A DNA stretch of 64,000 nt from an uncultured Collinsella sp. (GCA_958451615.1 CAUDQR010000004.1:55772-119771), one strand, 5' to 3'; positions 18,689 through 27,277 are shown, counted from the stretch's first letter. The notes: a model not told the origin generated them from the sequence alone. Numbers and translations are program-made.

Positions 18689-20026
18689 ATGGACGAGATG
18701 TTTGCCATTAAATGTCAAAACTGCGGCGGCCCTATGTACTCGCACCAAGCTAAGCGCAGCTTTGAGTGCGCTTATTGCGGTGCGGTCATTCCGTGGCAGG
18801 CGGACGCCGGAGAGCCCAAGAGCGCTTTGGGCATTCGCCATACGCCGTTGACGGTAGTGGATGGACTGCTCAAGCTCACGCATGTGTCGCAACTCGAGCG
18901 CCCGGAGGACCCGGACTGGTATTTCTTCAATTCGCACTGGCGCAATCAGTCGGTCCTGGAACATCTACTGTGGGAGGACCGCGGCACGGCGCAGGAGTTC
19001 CAAGAAGCGACGCACGTGAGCATTCCCTGCCCCTTCTGCGGAGCGTCCTTTGAGGGCGAGTCAACGCAGCGTGTGTTTGAGTGCCCGTCCTGCGGCAACA
19101 AGATCGGCATTGCCGACTTGCTCAAGCCCGGTACGTTTAGCAAACGTCTGACCATGGGCGTGGGTGCGGAGTATGTGCCGGAGCAGGGTATTCCCTGCGA
19201 AATTTCGCCGCAGCAGGCACGTGCCAACGCGCTGCAGCTGGTGCGCCAGTACCCGGATGCCTTTGCCGGGCACGACGTGGAAGACGCGATTCAAAACGAC
19301 ATGATGCTCTTCTATTTCCCCATGGCGCTGGCGGACCTGCGTATGATGGCGAGCTTCCCGGGCAAGGGCCTGAGCAAGGAAACCCTGGTGTACTACGAGG
19401 TGCTCGACTGGGCGTATCCGCGGGCAAACTATCTGGATGTTCGCCTTATGGGCATTTTGGAGCCGTGGGACTTTGCCAAGGTTGGGCCGTTTGACCCGGC
19501 CATGCAGGAAGGTGACTTTCGCGTTGTCTCCGTCGATGCGTCTACCAAGGACCAGGTGGTCATTGATAAGCTGGCGCTCGACATTGCCGGCAACGATGCC
19601 GAGGCGGTACTGGGGCTCAATAAAAAGAGCATTCGCATGTGGGCGCGCAAGGCCCGCAAGCAAAAGGACGGTCTGGTGATGGTGCCGGTCTACTTTGTCG
19701 ATCGTCCGGCGACGGATAGCCGCGACGGCGAGCAGGTGCGCATCGCCGTGAACGGCCAGACGGGCCGCGCGGCCGCGGTGGTGTTTAGCGACAAGCGCGA
19801 GACGCATATCGTGGCGCCGCTCAACCTGAGCCTTCATCTGTCCGGCGAGAGCACCGTGCACGCCACGCCCATCGAGGTCAAATACGTTAAGTCGCCGTTT
19901 CTGTACCAGATCGTGCGCCGTGGAGGCGGCGAGCAACCGCGCCAGGTTGCAGCCGCCGTCGAGGGTTCCTACCGAGAAGAAAAGCCCAAACGCAAGGGCT
20001 TGCTCGCTGCGATCTTTGGGAAGTAG
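18689..20026 (+). CDS. Double zinc-ribbon protein of unknown function
   Basis: This 445-residue protein has two treble-clef/zinc-ribbon modules: CQNCGG...CAYCG at residues 10-31 and CPFCGA...CPSCGN at about 112-136. The rest is a large soluble alpha/beta region without motifs I recognise, ending in a basic tail (EKPKRKGLLAAIFGK). Similar proteins in actinobacteria are annotated as zinc-ribbon or TFIIB-type zinc-finger proteins with no known role. There is no signal peptide or membrane segment. ATG 18689 follows AAAGGGGG. It is divergent from the metal exporter at 17290, so a link to metal status is possible but unproven. Confidence 0.75.
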   Translation: MDEMFAIKCQNCGGPMYSHQAKRSFECAYCGAVIPWQADAGEPKSALGIRHTPLTVVDGLLKLTHVSQLERPEDPDWYFFNSHWRNQSVLEHLLWEDRGTAQEFQEATHVSIPCPFCGASFEGESTQRVFECPSCGNKIGIADLLKPGTFSKRLTMGVGAEYVPEQGIPCEISPQQARANALQLVRQYPDAFAGHDVEDAIQNDMMLFYFPMALADLRMMASFPGKGLSKETLVYYEVLDWAYPRANYLDVRLMGILEPWDFAKVGPFDPAMQEGDFRVVSVDASTKDQVVIDKLALDIAGNDAEAVLGLNKKSIRMWARKARKQKDGLVMVPVYFVDRPATDSRDGEQVRIAVNGQTGRAAAVVFSDKRETHIVAPLNLSLHLSGESTVHATPIEVKYVKSPFLYQIVRRGGGEQPRQVAAAVEGSYREEKPKRKGLLAAIFGK

Positions 20027-20142
20027 GGGAGTGGTGCCGGGGCGTCGGGCTGCATCGCAAGGTCATGAGACGAACTTAAGACTGCTGGGAACGTGCTACC
20101 ATTGCCGATAGCCTTAATCTTGTAAGAAGCGGAGGCCAGATT

Positions 20143-20514
20143 ATGGGTTTTGCGGATCAGCAGCTTCAGCTTCAGGTACCGTATTCTCCTGACGACACGT
20201 TTAATGCCTTGAAGGCAGCTATGGAAAAGCTGCCTAAAGTAAAAGTTGATAGTGCATCGCCCACAACAAGAACAGTTGCAGCCGAGATTGGTATGAGCCT
20301 TTGGTCTTGGGGCGAAAATATCAGTATTTCGGTTGTTCCAGTTGAAGGCGGATCTGGCGTTACTGTCAAGTCGTCATCTAAGGTCAGGGCAAACGTATTA
20401 AACGGGGGCAAAAATGCAAAGAATATTGCCAAGATAGTCGATGCCCTATCGAAGGAGCTCGAGCGGTATCCGCAGGTTTCACAGACTATTGAGACGCTGG
20501 CGGATAGTGGTTGA
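20143..20514 (+). CDS. Small unknown protein; probably the N-terminal part of a broken SHOCT-domain gene
   Basis: This 123-residue protein has alternating beta strands and a C-terminal helix and no signal peptide. Base composition is lower in G+C than its neighbours. ATG 20143 follows GGAGG. The stop at 20512-20514 is overlapped by a second short frame (20507-20611) that encodes a clear SHOCT motif. SHOCT domains normally end longer proteins, so the two frames are probably one gene split by a one-base shift, or a translationally coupled pair. Confidence 0.6.
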   Translation: MGFADQQLQLQVPYSPDDTFNALKAAMEKLPKVKVDSASPTTRTVAAEIGMSLWSWGENISISVVPVEGGSGVTVKSSSKVRANVLNGGKNAKNIAKIVDALSKELERYPQVSQTIETLADSG

Positions 20515-20611
20515 TGTAGTTGCAAGGCTTGAGAGGCTTGCAGCACTGCGTGAGAGTGGAGTACTTACCGAGGAAGAGTTTGCTGCAGAAAAGGCAATAA
20601 TCCTTTCGTAA
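20507..20611 (+). CDS. SHOCT-domain mini-ORF, 34 aa
   Basis: The +1 frame relative to the upstream gene runs from GTG 20507 to TAA 20609-20611 and contains RLAALRESGVLTEEEF, a textbook SHOCT (short C-terminal domain) pattern of leucine-rich helix, Gly-hydrophobic turn and EEEF. SHOCT domains are usually fused to the C-terminus of small membrane or PH-like proteins. Fusion to the upstream frame would need a +1 shift near GGT TGA, which resembles a slow-stop context. It is too short to be a typical annotated gene. Confidence 0.55.
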   Translation: MVDVVARLERLAALRESGVLTEEEFAAEKAIILS

Positions 20612-20892
20612 TCAGACACGATGGTTGGATTTGCATTCTATTATTGAACTTGTTTGTACCAGGCTGAAAACATCGTGTGTAATAAAGGTGCGTAGTAGTC
20701 TCGTCTTGATTGATTGGCAGATGTAAATAAACGGTGGAACGGCTGTAAAAGAGTCTTGTCACTGGGTAAAATCAGGATGTGCCGCGGAACCCGCTCCTCA
20801 GTCGGTCAACTTTGGAAGCGCGGGCAACGCAGGTATTATCGTCTAAAGGGTCGGGTGCAACCGGCCCTTTGCATGACTCCCTTCACTATCCG
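20612..20892. other. Intergenic stretch with a bidirectional hairpin, otherwise nothing recognised
   Basis: The stretch is A/T-rich to about 20770 and then GC-rich. It holds the hairpin at 20845-20870 and no convincing open frame on either strand. It lies between the SHOCT mini-ORF and a convergent minus-strand small peptide ORF. Confidence 0.4.
20845..20870. terminator. Hairpin between convergent small genes
   Basis: A ten-base stem (AAAGGGTCGG / CCGGCCCTTT, one G-U pair) encloses a six-base loop. The A and T runs at its ends allow weak termination in both directions, which would suit the plus-strand SHOCT gene and the minus-strand peptide ORF. Confidence 0.5.
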
Positions 20893-20985
20893 TTACTGCT
20901 TATATTCCCGCCAGATCGAGTAGAGGTTCCGGACGATGCCGGTTACATACATCGAGAGGCGCAGGATTTCAAGAAACAAGTTCAT
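20893..20985 (-). CDS. Candidate small hydrophobic peptide (type I toxin-like), 30 aa
   Basis: A minus-strand ORF from ATG 20985 to TAA 20893 encodes 30 residues: MNLFLEILRLSM, then YVTGIVRNLYSIW and a charged REYKQ end. It is preceded by a strong Shine-Dalgarno-like TTGGGGTGA five bases upstream of the ATG and followed by the hairpin at 20845-20870. A short amphipathic/hydrophobic helix with a charged C-terminal tail, good initiation and a GC hairpin just downstream is the layout of Fst/Ldr-like type I toxins. I do not recognise the sequence, and no antisense RNA is proven. Confidence 0.4.
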   Translation of the reverse strand: MNLFLEILRLSMYVTGIVRNLYSIWREYKQ

Positions 20986-21127
20986 AGGCTTCACCCCAAT
21001 CAGAGATTAGAGCGTTGCCCGCAGGCGGATTCCGCGGCAGGCATAATTCTACCTCACGGGCCGCGGTGGAGGATAGCCTGCCCCCTGGTTTTGAGCAGTG
21101 TCGATCTAACGGGCGATCAAACCTCTA

Positions 21128-21346
21128 TTACTCTTTGAATTGAGCAAGCATCTGCCCGAAGAAGCTTAGTTCGGATGGCTCATAAATGATCGAACCGCCG
21201 TCCGCGGTCCTGTAGACCCCGCAGGGGAGGTAACGCCCGTCGGGGAGGATATAGAGGCTGGCTTCTTCCTTCAGTCCTACTGGAAATAGCGGAATCCCGT
21301 TTTCGTCCACTTGGAACTCGTCTATATTTGCGACCTTCCTCTCCAT
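21128..21346 (-). CDS. Small unknown protein next to the ADP-ribosylglycohydrolase
   Basis: This 72-residue acidic protein has no signal peptide or membrane segment and no motif I recognise. It starts MERKVANIDEFQ after a GGAGGC-type site and lies 32 bases downstream of the ADP-ribosylglycohydrolase stop on the same strand, so the two are probably one transcript. Its beta-rich middle (LYILPDGRYLPCGVYR) suggests a compact fold. Function is unknown. Confidence 0.6.
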   Translation of the reverse strand: MERKVANIDEFQVDENGIPLFPVGLKEEASLYILPDGRYLPCGVYRTADGGSIIYEPSELSFFGQMLAQFKE

Positions 21347-21378
21347 GATGCCTCCTGCCTTATTTCTTGAATGGCGCC

Positions 21379-22167
21379 CTAAAACAGGCAGCTCTCAATC
21401 AACTCTTTACCGCGCAGGGTGTCGACCCACTCCTGCGGGATGGCCTCGATACCGTATACCGTGCCGGCGAGGGCGCCGGCGACGGCTGCGGTGGTGTCGG
21501 CGTCGTCGCCTAGGTTGACGGCGGCAAGCACGCAATCATCGTAGCTGTTAGTGTTGACGAAGCACCAGGTGGCTGCCTTAAGCGTGTCGCGCACGAAGCC
21601 GCCGGATCTGATTTCGTGCTCGGGTGCATCTTTCAGACAGAGTGTCCATTCGGGGAGCGCGCCGTCCATCTCGGACCTCAACAGTTCGATGAACTTGACA
21701 CATGACTCGGTCGATGTTCTGTGAGCGTGGGTGATTGCAGAGACCTCACGGATCTCTTTGTCTGTTGCATCGGCAAACGCCAGGGGTGCGATGCGCATGA
21801 GCGAGCCGTTGCCGTTGTCGCGCTCGCCGGAGCCACCCTTGCCGGAGCGAAGGGCGCGGGCGGTCGTTCCTCCGTAGTCGAAGACGCCATCAATCGTGTA
21901 CTCGTCATTGGCGATCCAGCTCATGAATTTGTCGCGCATGTCCTCGGTGTCAATGCGGCCGAGCTCTCTGATGGAGTCGCAGGTGGCGAGCGTCATAGAT
22001 GTGTCGTCGCTCCAGGTGCCGGCGGGCTGCTCGTGCGTGCCGTAGCCGATCATGTCGGTGCATTCGAACGTGCCACGAGGTCTGAACTCGTAGGGAACGC
22101 CCAGCGCGTCACCGACGGCAAGCCCATAGATGCAGTCGCGCAGTGTTGTTTTCGGTCTGTGTGTCAT
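21379..22167 (-). CDS. ADP-ribosylglycohydrolase family protein
   Basis: This 262-residue protein matches the DraG/ARH fold that removes ADP-ribose from modified proteins, nucleic acids or small molecules using two metal ions. The metal-binding motifs are GTWSDDTSM (about residue 50) and NLGDDADTTAAV near the C-terminus. The N-terminal YGLAVGDALGVPYEF block is intact. Length is typical of stand-alone bacterial members. The substrate cannot be read from sequence. No ADP-ribosyltransferase partner (DarT- or DraT-like) is visible beside it. Confidence 0.9.
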   Translation of the reverse strand: MTHRPKTTLRDCIYGLAVGDALGVPYEFRPRGTFECTDMIGYGTHEQPAGTWSDDTSMTLATCDSIRELGRIDTEDMRDKFMSWIANDEYTIDGVFDYGGTTARALRSGKGGSGERDNGNGSLMRIAPLAFADATDKEIREVSAITHAHRTSTESCVKFIELLRSEMDGALPEWTLCLKDAPEHEIRSGGFVRDTLKAATWCFVNTNSYDDCVLAAVNLGDDADTTAAVAGALAGTVYGIEAIPQEWVDTLRGKELIESCLF

Positions 22168-22230
22168 GGAAAGCTCCTCTTTTCCCGGGTGATGTGGAGC
22201 GCCGTCGGGGGTATCGGTCGCAACGTGCTG

Positions 22231-23280
22231 CTACCCTTGCACTTCGCCATTAGACGCTTCGTTGATGGCGCGGTACTCGGCACTCAGCTCGCGCGCCAGC
22301 TCTTCCTTGCTTGGAAGATACGGCAGGTATTTGGCGGCAAACACTTGGTCGTTGTCTTCGGGCAGCGTGTACTCGACGATCGAATCGCTTTTGTCCGCGC
22401 AGAGCACGATGCCTATGGGCGGATTGTCGCCTTCGTTCATGAGCTCACGCGTGTAGTAGTTCACATACATTTGCATCTGGCCCAGGTCCTGATGCGTAAG
22501 GTCATCGGTCTTAAGGTCGATGAGCACGAAGCAGCGCATCAGATAGTTGTAAAAAACAAGGTCAATATAGAAATGGCGCCCATCAAAGGTGATGCGCTTT
22601 TGGCGCGCCTCGAAAGCGAAGCCACGGCCAAGCTCCAGCAGGAACTTCTGAAGATGTGTGATGAGCGCCTGCTCTAGATCGCTCTCGCGAAACGCAGTAT
22701 CGTCCGAGAAACCTAAAAACTCCAGCACATATGGGTCGCGGATGATATCCTCGGGGCGATGAGCCGGGGTGCTCTTTTGGATTTCCTGGGTGACGACCTC
22801 CTTGTCCTTGCTGGCAAGTAGGCGCTCTCGGAACATGGTGTTGATCTGGCGCTCGAGCTGACGCGTGCTCCAACGAGAATCGGCGCATTCGTTCATGTAC
22901 CAGGCGCGAGCATCAGGGTCGGGAATGCGCATCAACCTGCGGTAATGAGTCCAGCTCAATTCGCTACGCAGTGCGTCGCGAATTGGAAACGCAAGAAAGA
23001 ACTGACGCATATTGCGAAGGTTTGCGATGCCAAAGCCTCTTCCGAAATCCGCGGTAAGCCTTCTGGAGAGGCCTGCAATCAATGCCTCCCCATATGTTGC
23101 GCGCTCCTCTCCGCCCTGCTCATCAACAATACTCTTGCCGATCTCCCAATATGCCTCAACCATCGCAAAGTTAACGGCGGTATAGGCCTTGTCGCGAGCG
23201 GCGTTGAGGATCGAGGAAACCTGCTTGTAAAAAACTTCTGGCACGATTGTCGATTCCCCGCGGTTTACCAGTTCGCCCAT
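22231..23280 (-). CDS. DUF1016 (YhcG-type) PD-(D/E)xK nuclease-domain protein
   Basis: This 349-residue protein has the two-part plan of the YhcG/DUF1016 family: an N-terminal helical domain (AYWEIGKSIVDEQ, FGRGFGIANLRNMRQF) and a C-terminal nuclease-like fold (FDGRHFYIDLVFYN and CFVLIDLK, about residues 245-275). The family is often found with restriction or other defence genes and is thought to act on DNA, but its role is not settled. I chose ATG 23280 after a GGGGCGACAG stretch; an earlier ATG at 23325 lacks a site. G+C is lower than the core genes, and no restriction genes are beside it. Confidence 0.85.
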   Translation of the reverse strand: MGELVNRGESTIVPEVFYKQVSSILNAARDKAYTAVNFAMVEAYWEIGKSIVDEQGGEERATYGEALIAGLSRRLTADFGRGFGIANLRNMRQFFLAFPIRDALRSELSWTHYRRLMRIPDPDARAWYMNECADSRWSTRQLERQINTMFRERLLASKDKEVVTQEIQKSTPAHRPEDIIRDPYVLEFLGFSDDTAFRESDLEQALITHLQKFLLELGRGFAFEARQKRITFDGRHFYIDLVFYNYLMRCFVLIDLKTDDLTHQDLGQMQMYVNYYTRELMNEGDNPPIGIVLCADKSDSIVEYTLPEDNDQVFAAKYLPYLPSKEELARELSAEYRAINEASNGEVQG

Positions 23281-23448
23281 CACTGTCGCCCCACTTTCCT
23301 CTTGTGGAATGCATCTATATCGCATCTAGTTTAAAGCCTCGCGCGGACACGAATTGCTGTGCTGTCTGGCACCTTCGCATGGGAGCCTTGCGGTGACTAA
23401 AATGTGGCAATAGAGACAGTTTTAGCGAACCCCACGGGAGTGACGCGT

Positions 23449-23718
23449 ATGGACAACAACACGCTGCTATTCCAGGACAAAGGTTCGGGTAGGTTTAAAG
23501 ACGTCAAGATCTACCCTAACCGCATTGAGGTGCTTAAGAAGGGCACTTTCGGCGGCAAGCACACCGAGATTGTCTATCTTAAGGACATCACGGGCGTCAA
23601 TAGAATCAAAGGCCGTGATGTTTTTCTGCGTAACAGGCTGTTGACCGCTTGCGTCTTTAGCCTGAGTAGCCGTGCGAAGGCCCAGGAATTTGTGAACGCG
23701 CTGAACATGGTGATGTAG
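23449..23718 (+). CDS. Small PH-like domain protein
   Basis: This 89-residue protein looks like a bacterial pleckstrin-homology-type beta barrel: repeated strands (RFKDVKIYPNRIEVLKK, HTEIVYLKDITGV) end in a C-terminal helix (KAQEFVNALNMVM). Such proteins are usually soluble with unknown ligands. I chose ATG 23449 because GGGAGTG lies upstream; the longer frame from 23404 has no site. It converges with the PI-PLC-like gene across a bidirectional terminator. Confidence 0.6.
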   Translation: MDNNTLLFQDKGSGRFKDVKIYPNRIEVLKKGTFGGKHTEIVYLKDITGVNRIKGRDVFLRNRLLTACVFSLSSRAKAQEFVNALNMVM

Positions 23719-23746
23719 CCGATAACGGCGTTCGGTCCAAGGTAAA

Positions 23747-23781
23747 AATCGGGGCGCAGAACGGTATTCTGCGCCCCGATT
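23747..23781. terminator. Bidirectional terminator between convergent genes
   Basis: A perfect 14-base stem (ATCGGGGCGCAGAA with its complement, five-base loop) lies between the plus-strand gene ending at 23718 and the minus-strand gene ending at 23811. An A run precedes it on the plus strand, giving U residues for minus-strand transcripts. Confidence 0.8.
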
Positions 23782-23810
23782 GAGTTGATGCGCCCAAAAA
23801 ACTGGCTTGC

Positions 23811-26303
23811 CTATTCGTTAACGTCCTCGGTATTGTCGCGGTCGCTGGCAAGCATTGCTGCGCCGGCGACTGTCGTCGCCACGGCGGCGGCAGCGAGCCC
23901 GGCGGCGATGCCGGAGCCGTCGCCCGTGTTGGCGAGCTTTCCGCCCGAGCTCTTGCCCTGGTCTCTCTTGTTGCTCTTGCCGTTCTTGTCGGCGCCGCCT
24001 GCGTTGGAACCCGTGTCGCTGCCGGTGCCGCCCGCACTGCCCGAGGCTGCAACGGTAAAGCTTGCGGCTCCGTCGCTGGCGAGCGTGTAGTTCTGCGCCG
24101 CGTCGCCCAAGAGACCGTTCACGCGCACCCAGTACGTTCCTGCGGCAAATGTTTCGCCCTCGGCCATTGCCGTGCCCGGAGCGCCGTCCGCGTCGTGCAC
24201 AAACTCGAGCTGGGCCGTGCAGGCATCGGTTTCGAGCTTGCCCTCGAGTGATGCCGCAATCTTGGCGCGCACGTCTTCGCCGGCCTTAAGGCCTTCGAGT
24301 CCCTCAAAATGGGGCGTCAGCGCGCGTGGATCGATATCAATGGGCACAGAGCCCTGCAGCCCCGTAACGGTCTCGTTGCCCAGGGCGTCGACATCCACAT
24401 ATTCGATGGCAAACGCATGGCCCGAAGCCGCCACGTTGAGTACGTTGCTGCTGTCGACGAGACGGAAATGACCCTCGCCAACGGTCTTGCCATCCTGGAG
24501 CGAGGCATCGCTCAGCGAGTCGCCGTATGTCATGCGCATGCGGGTCGGGAGGCAGCGCGAAGCCGACTGCGTGTGCTTCGTATCGTAATTGTAATTGCGC
24601 TGGTAGATGCTCCGGGCCAGCGCCGCATCAACAAAGTCGGATGCGATGATGCCAATGTGCTTGAGGTAATCTGACTTTGTATCCTCGGTGCCGCTGGGAT
24701 TGATGTACGGGCTCTTGTACAGATGCTCGTTGACTACTCGTGCCGAGGTAAAAGGATTGCCTCCGTGCGACAAGCCCGTGCAGCTGGTGTAGTTGATAGA
24801 CCAGCAACGCTCCTGGACTTGCACCTTGGCCCTGTCATCGTCCACGACGTCCACCTTGTTGCGCGTGCGCCCGGTCGTTTCCTTCAGCGCATTATCGACC
24901 CAGCTGAGCTTGTCGGTTCCCGTGAGTTTGTACTTGTCCTGGGCGTATACCTTGGTGCAATAGGGCTCTTTGTCGCCTGTTTCCCCCGCGGCTTCAAAGC
25001 CCCGCGCGTCTTGGACGAGACACATAGTGGTGCTGTCGGAGTGAGCCTTGATCTTGTCATCCCATTCGGTAAGGTCGAGGCCCCACGTATGGCCGCTTGC
25101 ACTGTTGCCGGCGAGCCCAAATCGACGCAGCAGAACGATCTTTCCGCGAACCTCGCCCAGCGTGGGGACATGGCTCGACGTGTAGAACAGATCGGGATTA
25201 TCGTCCATAACCTTGGCGAAAGCTGTCGTTATGCTTTCGTCGGTAGCCTCATCGTTGCCGCGCGATACGAGCATGATGAGCGCTTCTGACAGGTTTTCGT
25301 TCAAAAACGTTTTGAAGTACCCGATGACATCGGAGAGATGCAGATAGTTCCCGTCTTTTTTGAGTAGGTAGAAAATCCCGTGGTCGATACCGGGGTCGTC
25401 GCCCTTTCCGAGTCGGATATCAAAATAGCGGATTCCCTCGAGCAACTGCGTGGGAATGTAATCCTGCTGGCATTTTACTTGCGAGGATTGGGGCTCAGTG
25501 TCGTTGTCCACGCTGCAGGTGCCCGAATCGTGCGTACCCGGGATGCTCAGCTCGTCGAGGAACTTGTTGTCGTCGACGTATTTCATCCAACATGGCCCAT
25601 CGACGTAGCTGCTGTACGTGATCCAGTCGAGGCTGCTAACCGTGGCATCGTTCTTTTTCATGTCGTAACCGATAAGTTCGAGCTCCCACGGAATGCTCTT
25701 ACTCTTATGGCAGATCTTATTGTTGTCCTGGTCTTTGCCGTTCGATTCTATTGCCAAGTACTTAATGTCTTTTTTCTCGGTTTCTTTCTCGACCGTGCGG
25801 TCTCGGATGATATAGGTTCCGTTTGATTGGCGCTCGAACGCAAAAGCGCGGCTGGGCTTGTTGTCATACTCGCCGCCCCATACGTGGATGACCTTTCCAT
25901 CTTTGTCCGAGTCGTCGTCGACCGACCAAATGCTGTAGCCCGTCTTTTTATGCTCTTCGAAATTGAGCAAGGTGCGGATAGCATACCAGTTTGTATCGTC
26001 ATTCTTGGTCGTTACGTTCTCAAGGATGAGCTTGTTGGACGTACCGTCATTAAACAGGTGGCAGACGTTGCCGCGAACGTTGCCGTCTTGGTTGACGCTT
26101 GCAGTACGAAAATAGTCCGCGGGGCGAAGGCGAATGACGAAATTACCGAGGTGCTCCGCCGGTTTGGGCGTGTCGTCTGCAAATGCCGCTCGCAGGGGAA
26201 TGCCCGGTGCCGCGGTTTCTGGCAGGCTTGCAAGTGGCGACAGCGCCGCAAGACCTAAGCCCAGCGTAAATGCTCGGCGGCTGATGGCATGGTGTTCGGT
26301 CAT
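23811..26303 (-). CDS. Tat-exported, surface-anchored PI-specific phospholipase C-like protein
   Basis: The 830-residue protein begins with a twin-arginine signal (SRRAFTLGLGLAALSPLASL). A roughly 190-residue lectin-like or beta-trefoil-like region follows (WYAIRTLLNFEEHKK). The PI-PLC X-type domain starts at about residue 250 with LSIPGTHDSGT (catalytic His), then RYFDIRLGKG and DHGIFYLL. A C-terminal beta domain, a Gly/Ser/Lys linker, an LANTG sortase-like motif and a membrane segment (AAGLAAAAVATTVAGAAML) end the chain. The tail after the membrane segment is acidic rather than basic, which is unusual for a sortase substrate. It probably cleaves phosphatidylinositol or related lipids outside the cell. 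ATG 26303 follows GGAGG. Confidence 0.85.
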   Translation of the reverse strand: MTEHHAISRRAFTLGLGLAALSPLASLPETAAPGIPLRAAFADDTPKPAEHLGNFVIRLRPADYFRTASVNQDGNVRGNVCHLFNDGTSNKLILENVTTKNDDTNWYAIRTLLNFEEHKKTGYSIWSVDDDSDKDGKVIHVWGGEYDNKPSRAFAFERQSNGTYIIRDRTVEKETEKKDIKYLAIESNGKDQDNNKICHKSKSIPWELELIGYDMKKNDATVSSLDWITYSSYVDGPCWMKYVDDNKFLDELSIPGTHDSGTCSVDNDTEPQSSQVKCQQDYIPTQLLEGIRYFDIRLGKGDDPGIDHGIFYLLKKDGNYLHLSDVIGYFKTFLNENLSEALIMLVSRGNDEATDESITTAFAKVMDDNPDLFYTSSHVPTLGEVRGKIVLLRRFGLAGNSASGHTWGLDLTEWDDKIKAHSDSTTMCLVQDARGFEAAGETGDKEPYCTKVYAQDKYKLTGTDKLSWVDNALKETTGRTRNKVDVVDDDRAKVQVQERCWSINYTSCTGLSHGGNPFTSARVVNEHLYKSPYINPSGTEDTKSDYLKHIGIIASDFVDAALARSIYQRNYNYDTKHTQSASRCLPTRMRMTYGDSLSDASLQDGKTVGEGHFRLVDSSNVLNVAASGHAFAIEYVDVDALGNETVTGLQGSVPIDIDPRALTPHFEGLEGLKAGEDVRAKIAASLEGKLETDACTAQLEFVHDADGAPGTAMAEGETFAAGTYWVRVNGLLGDAAQNYTLASDGAASFTVAASGSAGGTGSDTGSNAGGADKNGKSNKRDQGKSSGGKLANTGDGSGIAAGLAAAAVATTVAGAAMLASDRDNTEDVNE

Positions 26304-26506
26304 AACTCCTCCATTCGCAGCGTGCGGCTGTACGCTCGTTTTGGACACTATACTGCCCAGATGTTTAAAGGCGTCGGCTTAATTGCCTGCGCGGCGCTAT
26401 AAATCGGCGGGCGGACGTGTTGGGATGCTTGCCCATTTTGTGTCGCCACCGCGCTTGGGGGAGTGGTTTTGGTGCCCGGCGCCTTTGCGCTCGTTAGCTA
26501 CCGGCA

Positions 26507-26541
26507 TAAGAAAGGGAGGGCCGGTGATGCGGCCCTCCCTT
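26507..26541 (-). terminator. Terminator of the first lipoprotein gene
   Basis: An 11-base GC-rich stem (AAGGGAGGGCC with its complement) on the minus strand is followed by a T-rich tail, 70 bases past the lipoprotein stop codon. The rest of the 26304-26611 gap shows no other feature beyond a likely promoter for the PI-PLC-like gene. Confidence 0.7.
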
Positions 26542-26611
26542 GGTGCGAGGCGCTGGGCCACCGTCGCTTGCTTGCGCTGCGCCCATGTTTCCCGTTGTGC
26601 TCGCCAGTCGC

Positions 26612-27205
26612 TTAGCGCTTGATCTCGATATCGTCGAGCTTGACGTCCATGGCCTCAGTCTTGGCCTTGGCGATGTCATCGGCAAATTCCAGGGACTTCA
26701 TCATGGCTTCGACGGCGTCCTTGTGCTCCTCGACGTTGTCGATGCGCACGTACACGCTGCCGCCCTCAACGTCGGTGAAGTACTCAGTCGTTACGCCGCC
26801 CGAGTGCGTGAAGTAAGCACTGCGCCAGGTCTTGCCGTTGTATTTAACGGGGTCGCTTTCGGTCCATCCGGAGTTGGCCTTCCACTTTGCCTCGTAGTCG
26901 AACAGCTCGTCGGCGTTCTTGTCGGGGTCGAAGACAGGAATGAAGCGGTCGCTCGCGTGTTCGCTTTCGGTGAACTTAAACTGGGCCCTGTCGGCCGTGT
27001 CGCCGGCAACGTCGGTAATCTCGACGCCCTCGGGGACCTCGACCTTAAACCAAATGAAGTCGGTCCTCATATCCACGGCTGACTTTTCTGCTCCGCCGCC
27101 ACCGCTGCTGCCGGTAGCGCCACCGCTTCCGCCACAGCCCACCAGGGCAACCGCGGCAAAGAGGCTGATGCAGAGGGTGAGAATCGCTAAGGCCTTCTTT
27201 TTCAT
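26612..27205 (-). CDS. Lipoprotein of unknown function (paralogue 1)
   Basis: This 197-residue protein has a lipoprotein signal peptide with lipobox LVGC (Cys24), then a Gly/Ser linker and a globular domain (TDFIWFKVEVPEGVEIT, then TEYFTDVEGGSVYVRIDN). It should be anchored to the outer face of the membrane. The domain resembles small stress-type or secreted beta-barrel proteins but I do not recognise a named family. A close tandem paralogue lies immediately upstream (27449-28050), disrupted by a frameshift, so this may be the functional copy. A GGAGG site precedes the ATG, and a strong terminator follows. Confidence 0.8.
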   Translation of the reverse strand: MKKKALAILTLCISLFAAVALVGCGGSGGATGSSGGGGAEKSAVDMRTDFIWFKVEVPEGVEITDVAGDTADRAQFKFTESEHASDRFIPVFDPDKNADELFDYEAKWKANSGWTESDPVKYNGKTWRSAYFTHSGGVTTEYFTDVEGGSVYVRIDNVEEHKDAVEAMMKSLEFADDIAKAKTEAMDVKLDDIEIKR

Positions 27206-27277
27206 GGTCGTGTCCTCCTCGATCTGTAACCGCCCATGGATTACCTGCCTTTACTATACGCGTGGACGGCTCGCTAG

